From Porodaedalea pini (lineage: Eukaryota > Basidiomycota > Agaricomycetes > Hymenochaetales > Hymenochaetaceae): a DNA stretch of 64,000 nucleotides. The notes below the pieces were generated by a model, which searched no databases, was not told the origin of the DNA, and saw nothing but the letters and a program-made list of their open reading frames with translations. The stretch covers positions 26,573 through 90,572 of the forward strand of contig NBAY01000110.1 of NCBI GenBank assembly GCA_002794775.1, read 5' to 3'. The position numbers were made by a program, and so were the translations under genes. This document shows, piece by piece, positions 33,401-43,672 of this stretch (its first letter is position 1; each line of letters opens with the position of its first letter).

Positions 33401-35091
33401 GCTGCAGTTAGTGAGGAGGAGGGAATAGAGCCATGAACACTTGTAGAAGCAATGAGGCTACCAGAGTGGGGAGAATGGGAGAAGGTGATCGAGGAGGAGC
33501 TAAATACGCTCCATGCGGCTGGTACATGGGTACATGAAAAACCTCCTGTTGGCACCAATATTGTAGGATCCAAATGGGTATTCAAGATCAAAAAGGATGT
33601 GGCCAGAAACATTGTATGCAGAAAGGCACACCTTGTCACTCAAGGATTCAGCCAAGTCCCAGGAATAGATTACTTCGACATATACGCACCAGTAGCCAAA
33701 CTTGCAACCATTCGAACGGTCTTAGCAATGGCTGCGTGCATGAATCTTGAGCTGGAACAAATAGACATCAAAGGTGCCTACCTAAATGGAGATCTTGACA
33801 ATGACGAAGTCATATATATGCGCCAACCTCCAGGATATTTGATGGCCAACAAGGAAGGAACAGTTTTGAGACTCAAACGACCGCTATATGGGTTGAAACA
33901 AGCAGGCCAAAAATGGTATAAGAAACTCACTTGGATATTCATCAATCAGCTCAGACTTACGTGGTGCGATGTCGATTAAGGAGCCTTCTTTCGGCATGGC
34001 GAACATGGGGTAATTGTGATTGTCGTCCATGTGGATGACTGCACTATCGCCACCTCAGAGTGGAAGCAAATCTCTAAACTCAAAGGCTGTCTATCTAGCT
34101 TCGTTGAAACCACTGATTTGGGACCTGCACACTGGCTACTAGGCATCGAGATAAAACGCAATCGCGATCACAAGACAATATGCTTATCCCAGGCCGCATA
34201 CATAGACACTATACTACAGCGATTCAATTTCAATGAGCTAAAGACTGTATCGACACCTATGGATCCGAATATCCACTTACATAGCTCACAAGCTCTGTCA
34301 ACAGCCCAAGATCATGCTGTAATGCACAATGCTCCATATCGAGAGGCAGTAGGATCTCTAATGTATGCAGCAATGGCTACAAGACCTGATATCGCCTTCG
34401 CTGTTACACTATTGTCTCGATTCTCAATAAACCCAGGACTGATCCATTGGGAGGTGGTAAAACACATTTTTCATTATCTCAAAGGTACGAGAAACCTTTG
34501 GCTCACTTACAGAGGGGTGAAGGAAGGATCACTGAAGGGTTACGGAGACACGGATGGAAGTATGCAGGAGGACAGGCACGCAATTTCAGGTAATGCTTTC
34601 TTAATCGATGGCGGGGCCGTCTCCTGGTATTCTAAATGACAGGAGATTATTTCTCTATCTACAACCAAGAGTGAATACGTCGCTGCAACACACGCAGCAA
34701 AGGAAGCTTTGTGGCTCCGTCAACTTATATCTCAAATTTTCGAACCGATAAAAAGGACCAACACCCACTCCACCCCAGGTCACATGACCCCTGACACTTC
34801 CCAATGTCCGGTGACCCCCCTACACACCCCCGGCACAACAGCCAGGCAGGACCAACACCCATATTCTCGGACAACCAATCTGCAATCGCTCTTACAAAAG
34901 ACCACCAATTTCACGCACGCACAAAACATATTGATATTTGTTACCACTTCCTTCGTTGGGTATGCGAAAATGGTACAATCCACTTGGTTTACTGCCCTAC
35001 AGCCGACATGATAGCCAACACGCTCACAAAAGCTTTACCGTTGCTTAAAGTCAAACACTTCACCGCCGAACTCGGGCTCCGTACGGCTTGA
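30458..35091 (+). pseudogene. Copia Gag-Pol polyprotein, one frame with eight nonsense mutations
   Basis: One continuous reading frame from ATG 30458 to the RNase H region. Domains in order: Gag; zinc knuckle CCYNCQKLGSHIAKDC (about 31325); protease LDSGCTKHIT (about 31690); GAG-pre-integrase LHARMGHITPNTTKRL (about 32105); integrase core (HTDVWGPSPV near 32300, LHSDRGGEYTG near 32490, ENGIAK-like site near 32590); reverse transcriptase (GSKWVFKIKKD near 33575, HVDDCTIA near 34028); RNase H (GDTDGSMQ, ADMIANTLTKALP). In-frame stops: TGA 30842, TGA 30947, TAG 31517, TGA 32177, TGA 32615, TGA 33434, TAA 33977 and TGA 34637. There is no frameshift until 34750, where an extra A and a 94-base insertion occur. 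All eight stops can be explained by C to T. Confidence 0.95.
34768..34861 (+). repeat. 94-base insertion with 14-base direct repeats in RNase H
   Basis: AGGACCAACACCCA occurs at 34754-34767 and again at 34848-34861. The intervening C/A-rich sequence (including the palindrome GGTCACATGACC) is absent from the conserved RNase H reading, which resumes with IFSDNQSAIALTKD after the second repeat. Confidence 0.75.
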
Positions 35092-35098
35092 AGGGGAG

Positions 35099-35632
35099 TG
35101 TTGGAATAGCAAGCCAGCGGAACCCTGATTCGGCTAACGCTAGGCGACTCTCCATTCCGAGACTCGGTGCCTTGAATTCTCAGTTACCCAAACCGAGACG
35201 CTGATCCCATGCTTGCGAGACATGGAAGATTGATGTCCGCTCCACATGGAACGAACGGAACCACCACAATACACAAAATTTCTGACGGACGATGCTATGG
35301 ACATATGAACTATTGGTTAAGATATGTCTCACTTATTTCATTTGATACTCGCTACCCGAAACAAGCAGCGGCTCACTGAGAGTCCTAAAAACATATAAAT
35401 AGTTGTATTATATTGTATTATCACCTCAGATGTTCGCAATCGCGCAAACAACTGAGGTGAGTTATTTTCTACTTTACTTTTGCTATAATGTACAATACTT
35501 ACACGCTATTCACCTGTAGTATACTTACTTTGTGTTAGGTGAATATTATAGATGTTCGCAATTGCGCAAACGACTGAGTATACTTACTTTGTGTTAGGTA
35601 TTCATTGCGCGCTCGTCTCACCAAAACCTACA
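35099..35632 (+). repeat. Copia 3' LTR
   Basis: 534 bases, TGTTGG to CCTACA, uninterrupted, preceded by a short polypurine tract. The first 201 bases differ from the 5' LTR at 27 positions, all but one transitions; the last 333 bases differ at one position. Confidence 0.95.
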
Positions 35633-35711
35633 CATCGATCAATTCTGAAAATGGGGGGGCTGAACACTTTTTGGAACCACCTGTAGTCCCTACCGGGGTG
35701 TGAAGAAGTTA

Positions 35712-36788
35712 CTGCCCTTTTCAGAAGTATTGTCACACATGATTTCACTGATTTTCGTGCCACAAGAGCCTCAAAACACAAACATTTTCATATCTCAACC
35801 AAAAGTTGACATTTTTGTGTCATCTAAGTTGCTAAATTCATTTTTTTATCTCATCTTTCATATTTCAACAAGAGTGATAACAAATAGTCAAAATTTGAGT
35901 CCAAAACAGTGAAAATGCTGTTTTTGAACCCATTTCCCTTGTTCATTTTTTCCTGCATTCAGATTTCACTGTACAGTGCTCCAGACCAGCCCAGAATTAC
36001 AGTATTAGTATATTATGAATTTACAGACTGATTTTGAGATGTATTGTGAGGTAGATGTCCTGAATTGGTGCATGCCTAAAACACACAAATCCCCTCTGTT
36101 TCTGCAAGTCCCCCAGCCCCCAGGAAAAATTCTTCTCAACTAATTTCATGCATGTAAATTCATTCAAAGTGTATTGGAACAGATTTGAGCAGCATCCAGG
36201 GCTCTAGCATCAACCAGTGAGCTGAATTGAGTACCAGATTCTGACTGTATGCACTATTCTTGTGAACATATCCCTGATTCATGAAGGAAGCCTGTATCCA
36301 TGGATGCTGCTCAAATCTGTTCCAATACACTTTGAATGAATTTACATGCATGAAATTAGTTGAGAAGAATTTTTCCTGGGGGCTGGGGGACTTGCAGAAA
36401 CAGAGGGGATTTGTGTGTTTTAGGCATGCACCAATTCAGGACATCTACCTCACAATACATCTCAAAATCAGTCTGTAAATTCATAATATACTAATACTGT
36501 AATTCTGGGCTGGTCTGGAGCACTGTACAGTGAAATCTGAATGCAGGAAAAAATGAACAAGGGAAATGGGTTCAAAAACAGCATTTTCACTGTTTTGGAC
36601 TCAAATTTTGACTATTTGTTATCACTCTTGTTGAAATATGAAAGATGAGATTAAAAAAATGAATTTAGCAACTTAGATGATGCAAAAATGTCAACTTTTG
36701 GTTGAGATATGAAAATGTTTGTGTTTTGAGGCTCTTGTGGCACGAAAATCAGTGAAATCACGTGTGACAATACTTCTGCAAAGGGCAG
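35712..36788. mobile_element. 1.08-kb palindromic TA-flanked MITE
   Basis: Starts CTGCCCTTTTCAGAAGTATT and ends AATACTTCTGCAAAGGGCAG, flanked by TA on both sides (35710-35711, 36789-36790). Each arm is about 490 bases and the arms are near-perfect inverted repeats; the unique spacer is only about 90 bases (about 36205-36295). No coding capacity. Structure and TA flanks suggest mobilisation by a Tc1/mariner-type transposase. Confidence 0.93.
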
Positions 36789-36789
36789 T

Positions 36790-38230
36790 AATGCGCTGCG
36801 CCCTCGAAGAGCATGAAGCATCGAATACTAAAGGACTAACGATAACGCGCTTCACTTTGTGTTACGTCCTCGTTTCAAAAAAACATAAGTTTAGAGGATC
36901 CCTCATATCTTGCTTGCCTGGTGAACTCGGAGTCGGGGGAACGGGGGAAAGGGTTAGGTTCTCCGATTTAGTCAATGACTCGAGAACTCTCGGGAGCTCT
37001 GCGTGGAAGACGCCATTGGCGTTTCGCGTAGGCATATGTGGACTCTGGCGGAACACGGAATAAATAATGAATGGTACATACAGGACTCACAGGTTCAATC
37101 AAATTCAAATGCAGCAAGAAATTGATATAGTGCACTAGCAGATCAAGCGCAGCAAAATCAGGTGCACCTGTGCAATTGAATGCGCCTCGGAGTCTGAACG
37201 GGTCAAAATGGTTGGCTTGGCCAGCTGTTGCGCACTCGTATACTAGTATGTTGCCCAGCAGTTGGCATCCGGGTTATGGCTCTGCTTTGAATTCTGAATG
37301 ATTCCCGCGTGCGCTCGGGAGTGAGGCGCGATTTGTTCTCGAGATGCATATTCAATAAGTGTATCAGCTAGATAGATGCGTATATTAGGATTGCGAACAT
37401 AACATTGAGCCTGACGGCGGTTATCTTCGCGGGTCGTCGTATCTCCGTCATACATTTCATGACTCAGGTCTTTGTCGTCGCGCGTCACAGAACACCCGCA
37501 GACGAAGACACGAGCGCCAGAGAATTTGAATGAAGATATCCACAAGCCAAAAGCCACACACCGATAAGATGGCGTGCCACCTTGAGCATCGGCGACAAAC
37601 ACGCGCAGACCCTAGGAGAAGGTTTGTCAGTATCCGCGACCCGCACCGCAGACTGCCGGCGGGCTTCCCTTCGCACTCTCGACTCGGAAAAGGAAAGAAA
37701 ATCACTTGCAGGATGCTGTGGACGAGGGCTCGGACACGTTTCACGAGCGACGGGATCGACTGGGCGCAGATGAGTGCCTTCAATTTGCACATTGATTCGT
37801 AGCTGTGTGTGCTGTGGCCGTGAAGCGGTGCAGCGAATGGGGAAAGAGAGGAAGAGGAGGCCGAAAACGGCATGGGTGAATTTGTAAGGGTCGCGGGGTT
37901 TGAAATGTGCTGGAAACTCCCAGGCCATGAGGCTCCGAGTCGGCGGCACACAGCTTCAATTCTCTCGGAATCCACAAACCGTCAGACGCTCCAAACATCC
38001 AAGCCAAAGGGTTCCAACTAAATGTCATTCCAAGACACGTATCAGCTAGCACCGAACTGCGCGGGAGCACCTGAGTATATCCGTCCAGCTCTGGTTCTCT
38101 GCTCAGTGCTGTTCAACAGACGGCCTTCCAGATCTGAAGACTGCGGTCTGCATATCCGTCTCACTCCCCGTTCTATTTTCCGCACTTCGAACTGCTTGTT
38201 CGTCAGGACCTGACCTGCTGAGATCATATC
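36790..38230. repeat. Left arm of a 1.4-kb inverted duplication
   Basis: Reads as the near-identical reverse complement of 49150-50590, with few substitutions and small indels (for example, the arm here has a few extra bases near 37800 and lacks a short segment present at about 49310). The inner end is 38230. The outer end is cut by the palindromic MITE at 36788, and the last 30 bases are rearranged relative to the right arm. Confidence 0.9.
37243..37975 (-). other. Hypothetical duplicated gene in the left inverted arm
   Basis: I do not recognise this. Overlapping minus-strand frames read MDSERIEAVCRRLGASWPGS (start 37975), a Ser/Pro-rich part, then LVKRVRALVHSILQ, and in another frame GTPSYRCVAFGLWISSF followed by YVRNPNIRIYLADTLIEYAS. 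An intron near GTGATTTTCTTTCC (about 37700) could connect frames. The same architecture is found at 49404-50135 on the other strand, and the last part recurs at 55240 and 61542. Whether it is translated is unknown. Confidence 0.35.
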
Positions 38231-38397
38231 CCCAGACTTGTGAAATTGGAGCGTTCTTCCAGCTGCCCTTCGTTGCTCATAGCACCTGATAGCCTCATCC
38301 TACGGCTGTACACGATGAACTATCCTATAGGTCACATTACAGTGTAAACTATAGCTTCAAAATCCTCTTTGATTTGCACTTTCATCGCATATAGACA

Positions 38398-39198
38398 TTA
38401 TAGTCGTGTTTGTATAAGGCAGTCGCGGATAATCAAGGCACCAACGTCGTTGAAATACGCATCTGTCTCGTCACCTTTCGCTGATCCTGCGTTCTTGAAT
38501 CTCTTTTTCTTCGCGTGCGTGAGGCACGCCCGGAGGTCTGTCTGCAGCGCTGACACCTGCTGCTCCTCGCTTTGCTGTTCCTCACTTGAACATGTGGGTT
38601 GCGTACTCATAAGCCAAACAGAAGCAGCACTGTGCCTTTCCTGTGTGCCCTGACTGCCTCGTCGAGCATGCGCACACAAACGTCCACGAAGCTCATCATC
38701 ATCCTGTTCCTTGTGCTTTATCGACTGTCGCTTGCTTTTCTCCTCCACTTGTTGCTCCCTCATTTTCTTCTGCTTGTTCTCGCTCACTGCTTCCGGTCCC
38801 TGCAATGTTTTCCATATCTTTGCCAGCAAATCGTACAAGGGCTTGTCATATGACGAGTCGCGCTTATGCTCGTCGAAGGGCTCCACATTCGGAGATGCGA
38901 TCGGCTCCACATCAAGCGGATCCTCCGCAATACGCGATCTCGAGCGTATGTACATCGTCGACCTCTTTGCCTTCTTAGTTCGAGTCGCGTTGGGCTGACT
39001 CGTAGCTGGGCTGCACTGGTGTCTGTCATGTTCGGATGCTTGCCCTGAGAGTTGGTTGTGAGATTGCAGACGGTTTTGGCTATGGATTTCGTATTGAGTG
39101 GGCAAAGGCATCACTCGGAGTGTGCTCAAGAAGTCTCGACCAGGTGGCGACGACGAGTGAGACATATGACGACGACCCTTTCGTCCCGCCTCATCCAT
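38398..39198 (-). CDS. Hypothetical charged protein downstream of kinase pseudogene
   Basis: ATG 39198 (MDEAGRKGRRHMSHSSSPPG), 266 codons in one frame to a stop at 38398. Rich in Arg, Lys, Ser and Gln with a low-complexity KKMREQQVEEKSKRQSIKHK segment; no known domain. Just upstream, 39400-39200 encodes another frame (SSQVQSRKSSPTPTSSPILI) that follows an intron acceptor at about 39412 and sits where the linker of the intact kinase gene would be. The whole may therefore be the decayed C-terminal extension of the kinase pseudogene at 39480-40200 rather than a separate gene. Unlike the intact relative, it has no DUF6699 domain. Confidence 0.4.
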   Translation of the reverse strand: MDEAGRKGRRHMSHSSSPPGRDFLSTLRVMPLPTQYEIHSQNRLQSHNQLSGQASEHDRHQCSPATSQPNATRTKKAKRSTMYIRSRSRIAEDPLDVEPIASPNVEPFDEHKRDSSYDKPLYDLLAKIWKTLQGPEAVSENKQKKMREQQVEEKSKRQSIKHKEQDDDELRGRLCAHARRGSQGTQERHSAASVWLMSTQPTCSSEEQQSEEQQVSALQTDLRACLTHAKKKRFKNAGSAKGDETDAYFNDVGALIIRDCLIQTRL

Positions 39199-39479
39199 GT
39201 TGTTCCTCGCCCGGCGGAGGAGTTTCTTGGTATTGAAATTGGTGCTGCACCATGCCTTCCGGCTTTTCCGTGACACCTATCGGTCTTGAGCCTATGAAGC
39301 TCTCGTTTTTGTTCCTTGGCACTGACGCCGCAATTAATATAGGGCTAGAGGTTGGAGTCGGGCTACTCTTGCGTGACTGTACCTGCGACGACTCTACAAA
39401 AAGCTCAATAAAAACTTATGGTTAGTTGATTGAAAATTAAAGGCTCGCTCCGGTCATTTGTTAGTGACGTTCACAAACT

Positions 39480-40200
39480 TCTTTACGCCCAGAAAAGACA
39501 CGAGCTACTCCATTAATATTGTAATGCGATTCTCCGGAGGCGAGACCCAACACGCTTCACATATATCCCAGGTGGACGCTAGAAATGATGTATCGTCAAA
39601 GCCGGATGGGTATGACGGCAATTTGCCCAGAGTGATAGGAAGTATCACACATGTATCGTCGTTTTTAAGTCGAGCGTATGGGACCCTCTCTCGCCAAAAT
39701 TTCCTAGTTGATCCATGATCTCAGGTTAACTTCTCGCATGCAAATAGACTTACATAGACAGTCATGCCGTAAGCCCAGACGTCTGTTTCCTTCGTATGGA
39801 ATGCATCGCCACTTATGTCAAGAAGCTCAAACGCCATCTATCTGACAGATCCCTAAGGCCTCCTGTACTCGTTCCTGCTATGGACAAAGAAGAAGCGAGC
39901 ATGCGAGATATGCCGAAGTCGCAGATAAGGGGTTCGTCGGAATGCCCGACCAGCACAATATTCTAAGGTACAGTTGATGAAATCTATAACTCTTGAGCAA
40001 GACATAGGGTTGTTACCGCTTTCAAATCGGAGTGTACCATGTATGTTTTTGCTGTGCACATATTCGACTCCATCACCTATCCCCAGTATCCTCTCAAGGA
40101 GGGTGGATAAATTGAGAGACTTAGTAGTTCTATCATGATAGGTAGATCATGTATTCAGAAATGTTGAACTATTAGTGATAAATATAGCCAAGTAGATGGA
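39480..40200 (-). pseudogene. Non-RD kinase pseudogene (kinase copy 1)
   Basis: Matches exons 3-5 of the intact kinase at 42512-41876. Readable parts are GVEYVHSKN..VHSDLKA, then an exon with VGHSDEPLICDFGISRMLAS, then ETDVWAYGMTVY, then an exon ending in FVNVTNK. It lacks the N-lobe. Lesions: a one-base deletion before the GSVRWMALE-equivalent (about 39850), TAG at 39840-39838, an extra base near 39690, and TAG at 39507-39505 (CAG to TAG would explain it). Intron positions are conserved with the intact gene. Confidence 0.8.
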
Positions 40201-40705
40201 CGCTGTAATTAGAGTGGCGATCATCTGTTCGGGCTCCGCTTCAATACATAAAGTAGAATTTATATGCGTAAATTAATTCAATCTATGTAACAGGATGACT
40301 TATTTTCACACAATGGAACAACGTTCGACAGACAGTCTTTATTGAACTTATTCACCATATTTGCTGCATATGTCATACCTTTGGAGAATCCTAACTTTCT
40401 TATTAGGCTGAACCGGATCGGTAATTACGTAAGTCACTGCCAGTGCGGGAACACGTTTTACCCTTCACTACTCCTTTATCCGAATATGCGTATACATGTA
40501 GTCAATGAGTTCTTTTTTCTGAGAGGAAAAAAGAAAGAGATTAATAGAAGTTCCGAGTTGACTATCTCAGCAGTGGTACGCATGTGCTTAGTTTGCTGTT
40601 AGCTCACATCAGACTCTCGCTTTATCACAGCGGAATCGTAATTGAAGTACAAAACCAATGCATTCAAGACTGCGCTTTGGGGAACGGGGACAAACAAACT
40701 TCAAA
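40201..40705. other. Intergenic, no gene seen
   Basis: About 500 AT-rich bases between the kinase pseudogene and the 3' end of the kinase-DUF6699 gene. Short open frames only. Confidence 0.4.
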
Positions 40706-43121
40706 TTACTCTACCTTAATTAGCAACTCAAAGTTGTGCGGGTCATCCTCCCTCACTTTCTTTAGTCCACCAAACCAGACATCTTTTCCGAGGAGATCAA
40801 CCCTTCTCACGCTTTGCAACATCTCGAACTGCCCTGCAGCACGACGGCGACGGCTGTATGCCAGAATTGCTTCATATGCCTCGGACTCCGATAGCCTCGA
40901 CCATTCTGCAAGTGTCACCCTCGTGTGCATTTCTTCATGCACTGTGCGTAGCACGTCACCGACCAAGACACTTTCCGACCCGTTTCCTATTCTTATTTCC
41001 CAGGCTTCTGTGAAACTTCCAAATGCTTTGCATCTAAGTTTGATTGCTGCCACTCCCGGAAAGGATGCAACCTGTGAAAGATAGCCTTCATGGATAGGAG
41101 TGTAACTCCGCGAGGTCGAGCTGATATCCGGCGTCTGTGGTGCGTAAGAGGGCGACGAAAGTTCCAAATGAGTGTATTGCGCGTCTTTAAGTAGTGGGTG
41201 AACGCTCATGCTCAAGAAGTACGCAGGATTCATATCCATTGGCGCTTCTGCAGAAGAACAATGAAATCACCGTCAAGGTGAGTGATTAATATTGAAGCCC
41301 AGGCAGATGTTATAAGTACCTTCTGAGAAAAGATACGAAACAGGTGAATGCGAGTGTCGCGGTTGGCAATAGTCTGAGTGGTCGCACAACATGCCGCTTA
41401 GCGTATGCGGGCTCAATGGAATGAGCTCCTGCTGCGGACTTGAATGTAACGATGTAGAGGTCAGACAGAGTCTTGAGCAATTCGGTGGTGGCAACGCAAT
41501 CACTGTGCAATCCGAACCTAATTCAGGGGAGTATGGTCCTCCTTCCTCCTTGTCCTCGCCGTTGTCAATGCTTACCGATTTGAGCGTATTGAGCCGCCAG
41601 TGCACAGATGAACCCACATTGTTGAATGACTCAGGCGAGGATGCAGCGTCCGACGGGGAATTCTCCTGGCGTTGACGTCCATGTTGTCCTCGACGATGAC
41701 TATTGTCTTCTGCCAAGCACGCAGAGCTTTCGTCCTCGTTCGCCGTTGCTACCATTGTAGCCGGGATAAAGCTAATAGTCACAGCTAAGTTACCCCCGCA
41801 CGAAGCTGATGGCATTGAGTATTCGAGAATCTCAATGAATATTTAAACTTCGTATACTTAGAGGCTAAAGCTCACCTCGAGTGATGTTGGTGACATTTAC
41901 ATACTTTATTGCTTTCAGCGAAGTTACAATCTGATTCATTGTGATACGATGCTCCGGAGGTGAGACCCAACATTCTTCACAAATATTCCAGACGGACTGT
42001 AGATATGGTGACCAGTCAACGAAGTCGGACGGACGAGATGGCAGTTCGCCACGTAAGATGGAGAACATCACAAGGACGTCAATTCTGAGGCGAGCATATG
42101 GAAGCTCTTTAACAAGAATCTCCTAACATGCCGGTTATAAGTAAGGAGAAAACATAAACGACCACGATAGACGTACATATATGGTCATGCCGAAAGCCCA
42201 GACATCCGTTTCCTTCGTATGATGGGCATCCCCTGAGACGTCGAATAGCTCGAGCGCCATCCATCGGACGGAACCCCTGAGACCTCCTGTACTTGTACCT
42301 GCGATGGACAGAGAAGAAGCGAGCATTCGAGAGATGCCAAAGTCACATATAAGAGGCTCGCCGGACCGGCCAACTAAGACGTTGTCCTGTATTAATATCG
42401 TACGATAAGTTCGGTGAGGAAGAAACGATTAAGATGTCCTCACTGCTTTGAGATCCGCATGTACTATACCATTCCTATGCAGATATTCGACTCCATTGGC
42501 TATTCCTAGTATCTGACCTGTCATTGGCTTTTGTCCTTAGAGGTGGCATGAAAAAAGTGACGTACCAACGGTCCGGGATCACAAGCGGGATTTTCCTCCA
42601 TGTATCTCCAAACCGTCCCATTCTCTATCCACTCCGAAACCACAGAGGGATAGTCTCCTTCTAACACGTATCCTAGGAACGGCAAGATATTGGCATGTTT
42701 GAGTTTTGACCATATATGCAGTTCTTTCGCGAGGAGCTGAATAATGGGCTCATCAGACGAGAGGAGACTCTATGGCACGTTCAAAATGTACCTTCGCAAA
42801 GTCTTGGTCAGACTGTAAATGTACTCGGAGTCGTTTGATGGCTACTTTTACTACGCGACACTCCTCTGACGGAGGGGAGTCTGGACTAGAAATGCGGGCG
42901 CTTCCTATGAAAACGTCGCAGTAGCCACCGTGAGCCTTCATAACGGCGCTGTCATAACGGACGTGCGCTGTTAGGTCGAAACGGGCGAGACTTGCTAGAG
43001 TTTTGCGAAGAGCGTAGGACGAATTGCGAGCAGCTGGTGTTTGCAACCGGGGATGGTCTCGCTCAGACTGGTAACCTTCTTCTCTTGACCTTCTGTTCGA
43101 CTCCTGAGATTCAGCCGGCAT
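40706..43121 (-). CDS. Non-RD protein kinase, probably fused to a DUF6699 domain
   Basis: Exons 43121-42792, 42736-42566, 42512-42444, 42386-42177, 42122-41876, 41805-41320 and 41247-40706 give 684 codons with all phases matching. Kinase: Gly-rich loop GGYCDVFIG (65-73), Lys96 in VAIK, catalytic loop HADLK (185-189, Ala in place of the HRD Arg), DFG 205-207, ALE 234-236 in place of APE. After residue 342 comes a Ser/Glu/Pro-rich linker (about 343-505). The C-terminal domain (about 505-684) has VLVGDVLRTVHEEM, RVTLAEWSRLSESEAYEAIL and QSVRRVDLLGKDVWFGGL, typical of DUF6699. The 70-base intron 41875-41806 (GTGAGC...TCAG) makes the fusion. If it is not spliced, the kinase ends at a TAG (41865-41867) and a separate DUF6699 gene begins at ATG 41815. 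The kinase is cytoplasmic or nuclear by default, since no signal or membrane segment is present. Confidence 0.75.
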
Positions 43122-43672
43122 AAGATAGTAGAGGAAGGTGGGAGAAGAAGTTACAGAAGACTCCCAAGGAAGGCGAATAAGTTGAAAGACTCAGCCGGTC
43201 CATCGTGCCAGAACTATGATATGGGAAGCTGCAAAAGACCGCCCACCAACGGATAGGCACGTAAACACCGTAACTCTCGCGGATCGTTAGTTCAAGCTCC
43301 GCTATATTGCCCGTGCAGCTGTGCAGCATACAGCCACTCCATCGTGAGCCTTGACAGATTGCTACTTCTGACTCTTCATCATTCAGCTGATTATAGTCTG
43401 TTATTTTCCATGTTTCCGAGTTGTGTGCTTTCTCAGATACTAAGGAATTTTGATTTGACTATGTGCGCAAGCACCCGTGGAGAAATTATGGACTGTAAAA
43501 GGAAAGAGATGATCGGTGGGAGAGCCTTGTGCTTCGACCACCATGGTCGCAAACGCACGGAAGTCAAAAGACCCTCTCATTCCCATCCACTAGCCATCAG
43601 CGCCCAAGGACTTGGGGCGTCCTTACTGTTGGCTCAGCCTGCACGTAGCTCAGTGCTAACAGCAACGTCCGA
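43122..43672. other. Shared upstream region of two divergent genes
   Basis: About 550 bases between the divergent starts of the kinase (43121, minus) and the membrane protein (43673, plus). No supported gene; likely a bidirectional promoter. Confidence 0.45.

Larger units (their letters stand above)
29426..35632 (+). mobile_element. Copia LTR retrotransposon
   Basis: Complete structure: 5' LTR 29426-30389 (itself containing a 430-base foreign insertion), tRNA-derived primer site, gag-pol in one frame, polypurine tract AGGGGAG (35092-35098), 3' LTR 35099-35632. After subtracting the insert both LTRs are 534 bases, begin TGTTGG and end CCTACA. The target duplication is CATCA/CATCG with one mismatch. 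The element sits inside the right terminal repeat of the MITE above. Gag-pol has eight stops, so it is dead. Confidence 0.96.
29145..35683. mobile_element. Tc1/mariner-type MITE split by a Copia insertion
   Basis: The left terminus CAGGTGGTTCCGAAAAGTGT (29145) and right terminus ending ACACTTTTTGGAACCACCTG (35683) are inverted repeats that continue for about 70 bases. The inner part GGCCTAAGCAGGAAGGT/ACCTTCCTGCTTAGGCC has its right-hand copy just before the Copia element. Both ends are flanked by TA (29143-29144, 35684-35685). Without the Copia insert the element is about 327 bases and encodes nothing, so it is non-autonomous. Confidence 0.88.

Noticed and set aside
4955..34640. Reassignment of TGA to Arg in this organism
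   Set aside because: The intact genes use TGA as their normal stop (AA9 at 25384-25386, the splicing factor at 23178-23180), and the Copia frame also carries TAG and TAA. C to T decay explains the pattern better.
38599..39273. Several plus-strand frames of 60-111 codons
   Set aside because: They are antisense to the charged minus-strand frame 38398-39198, which has the more protein-like composition.
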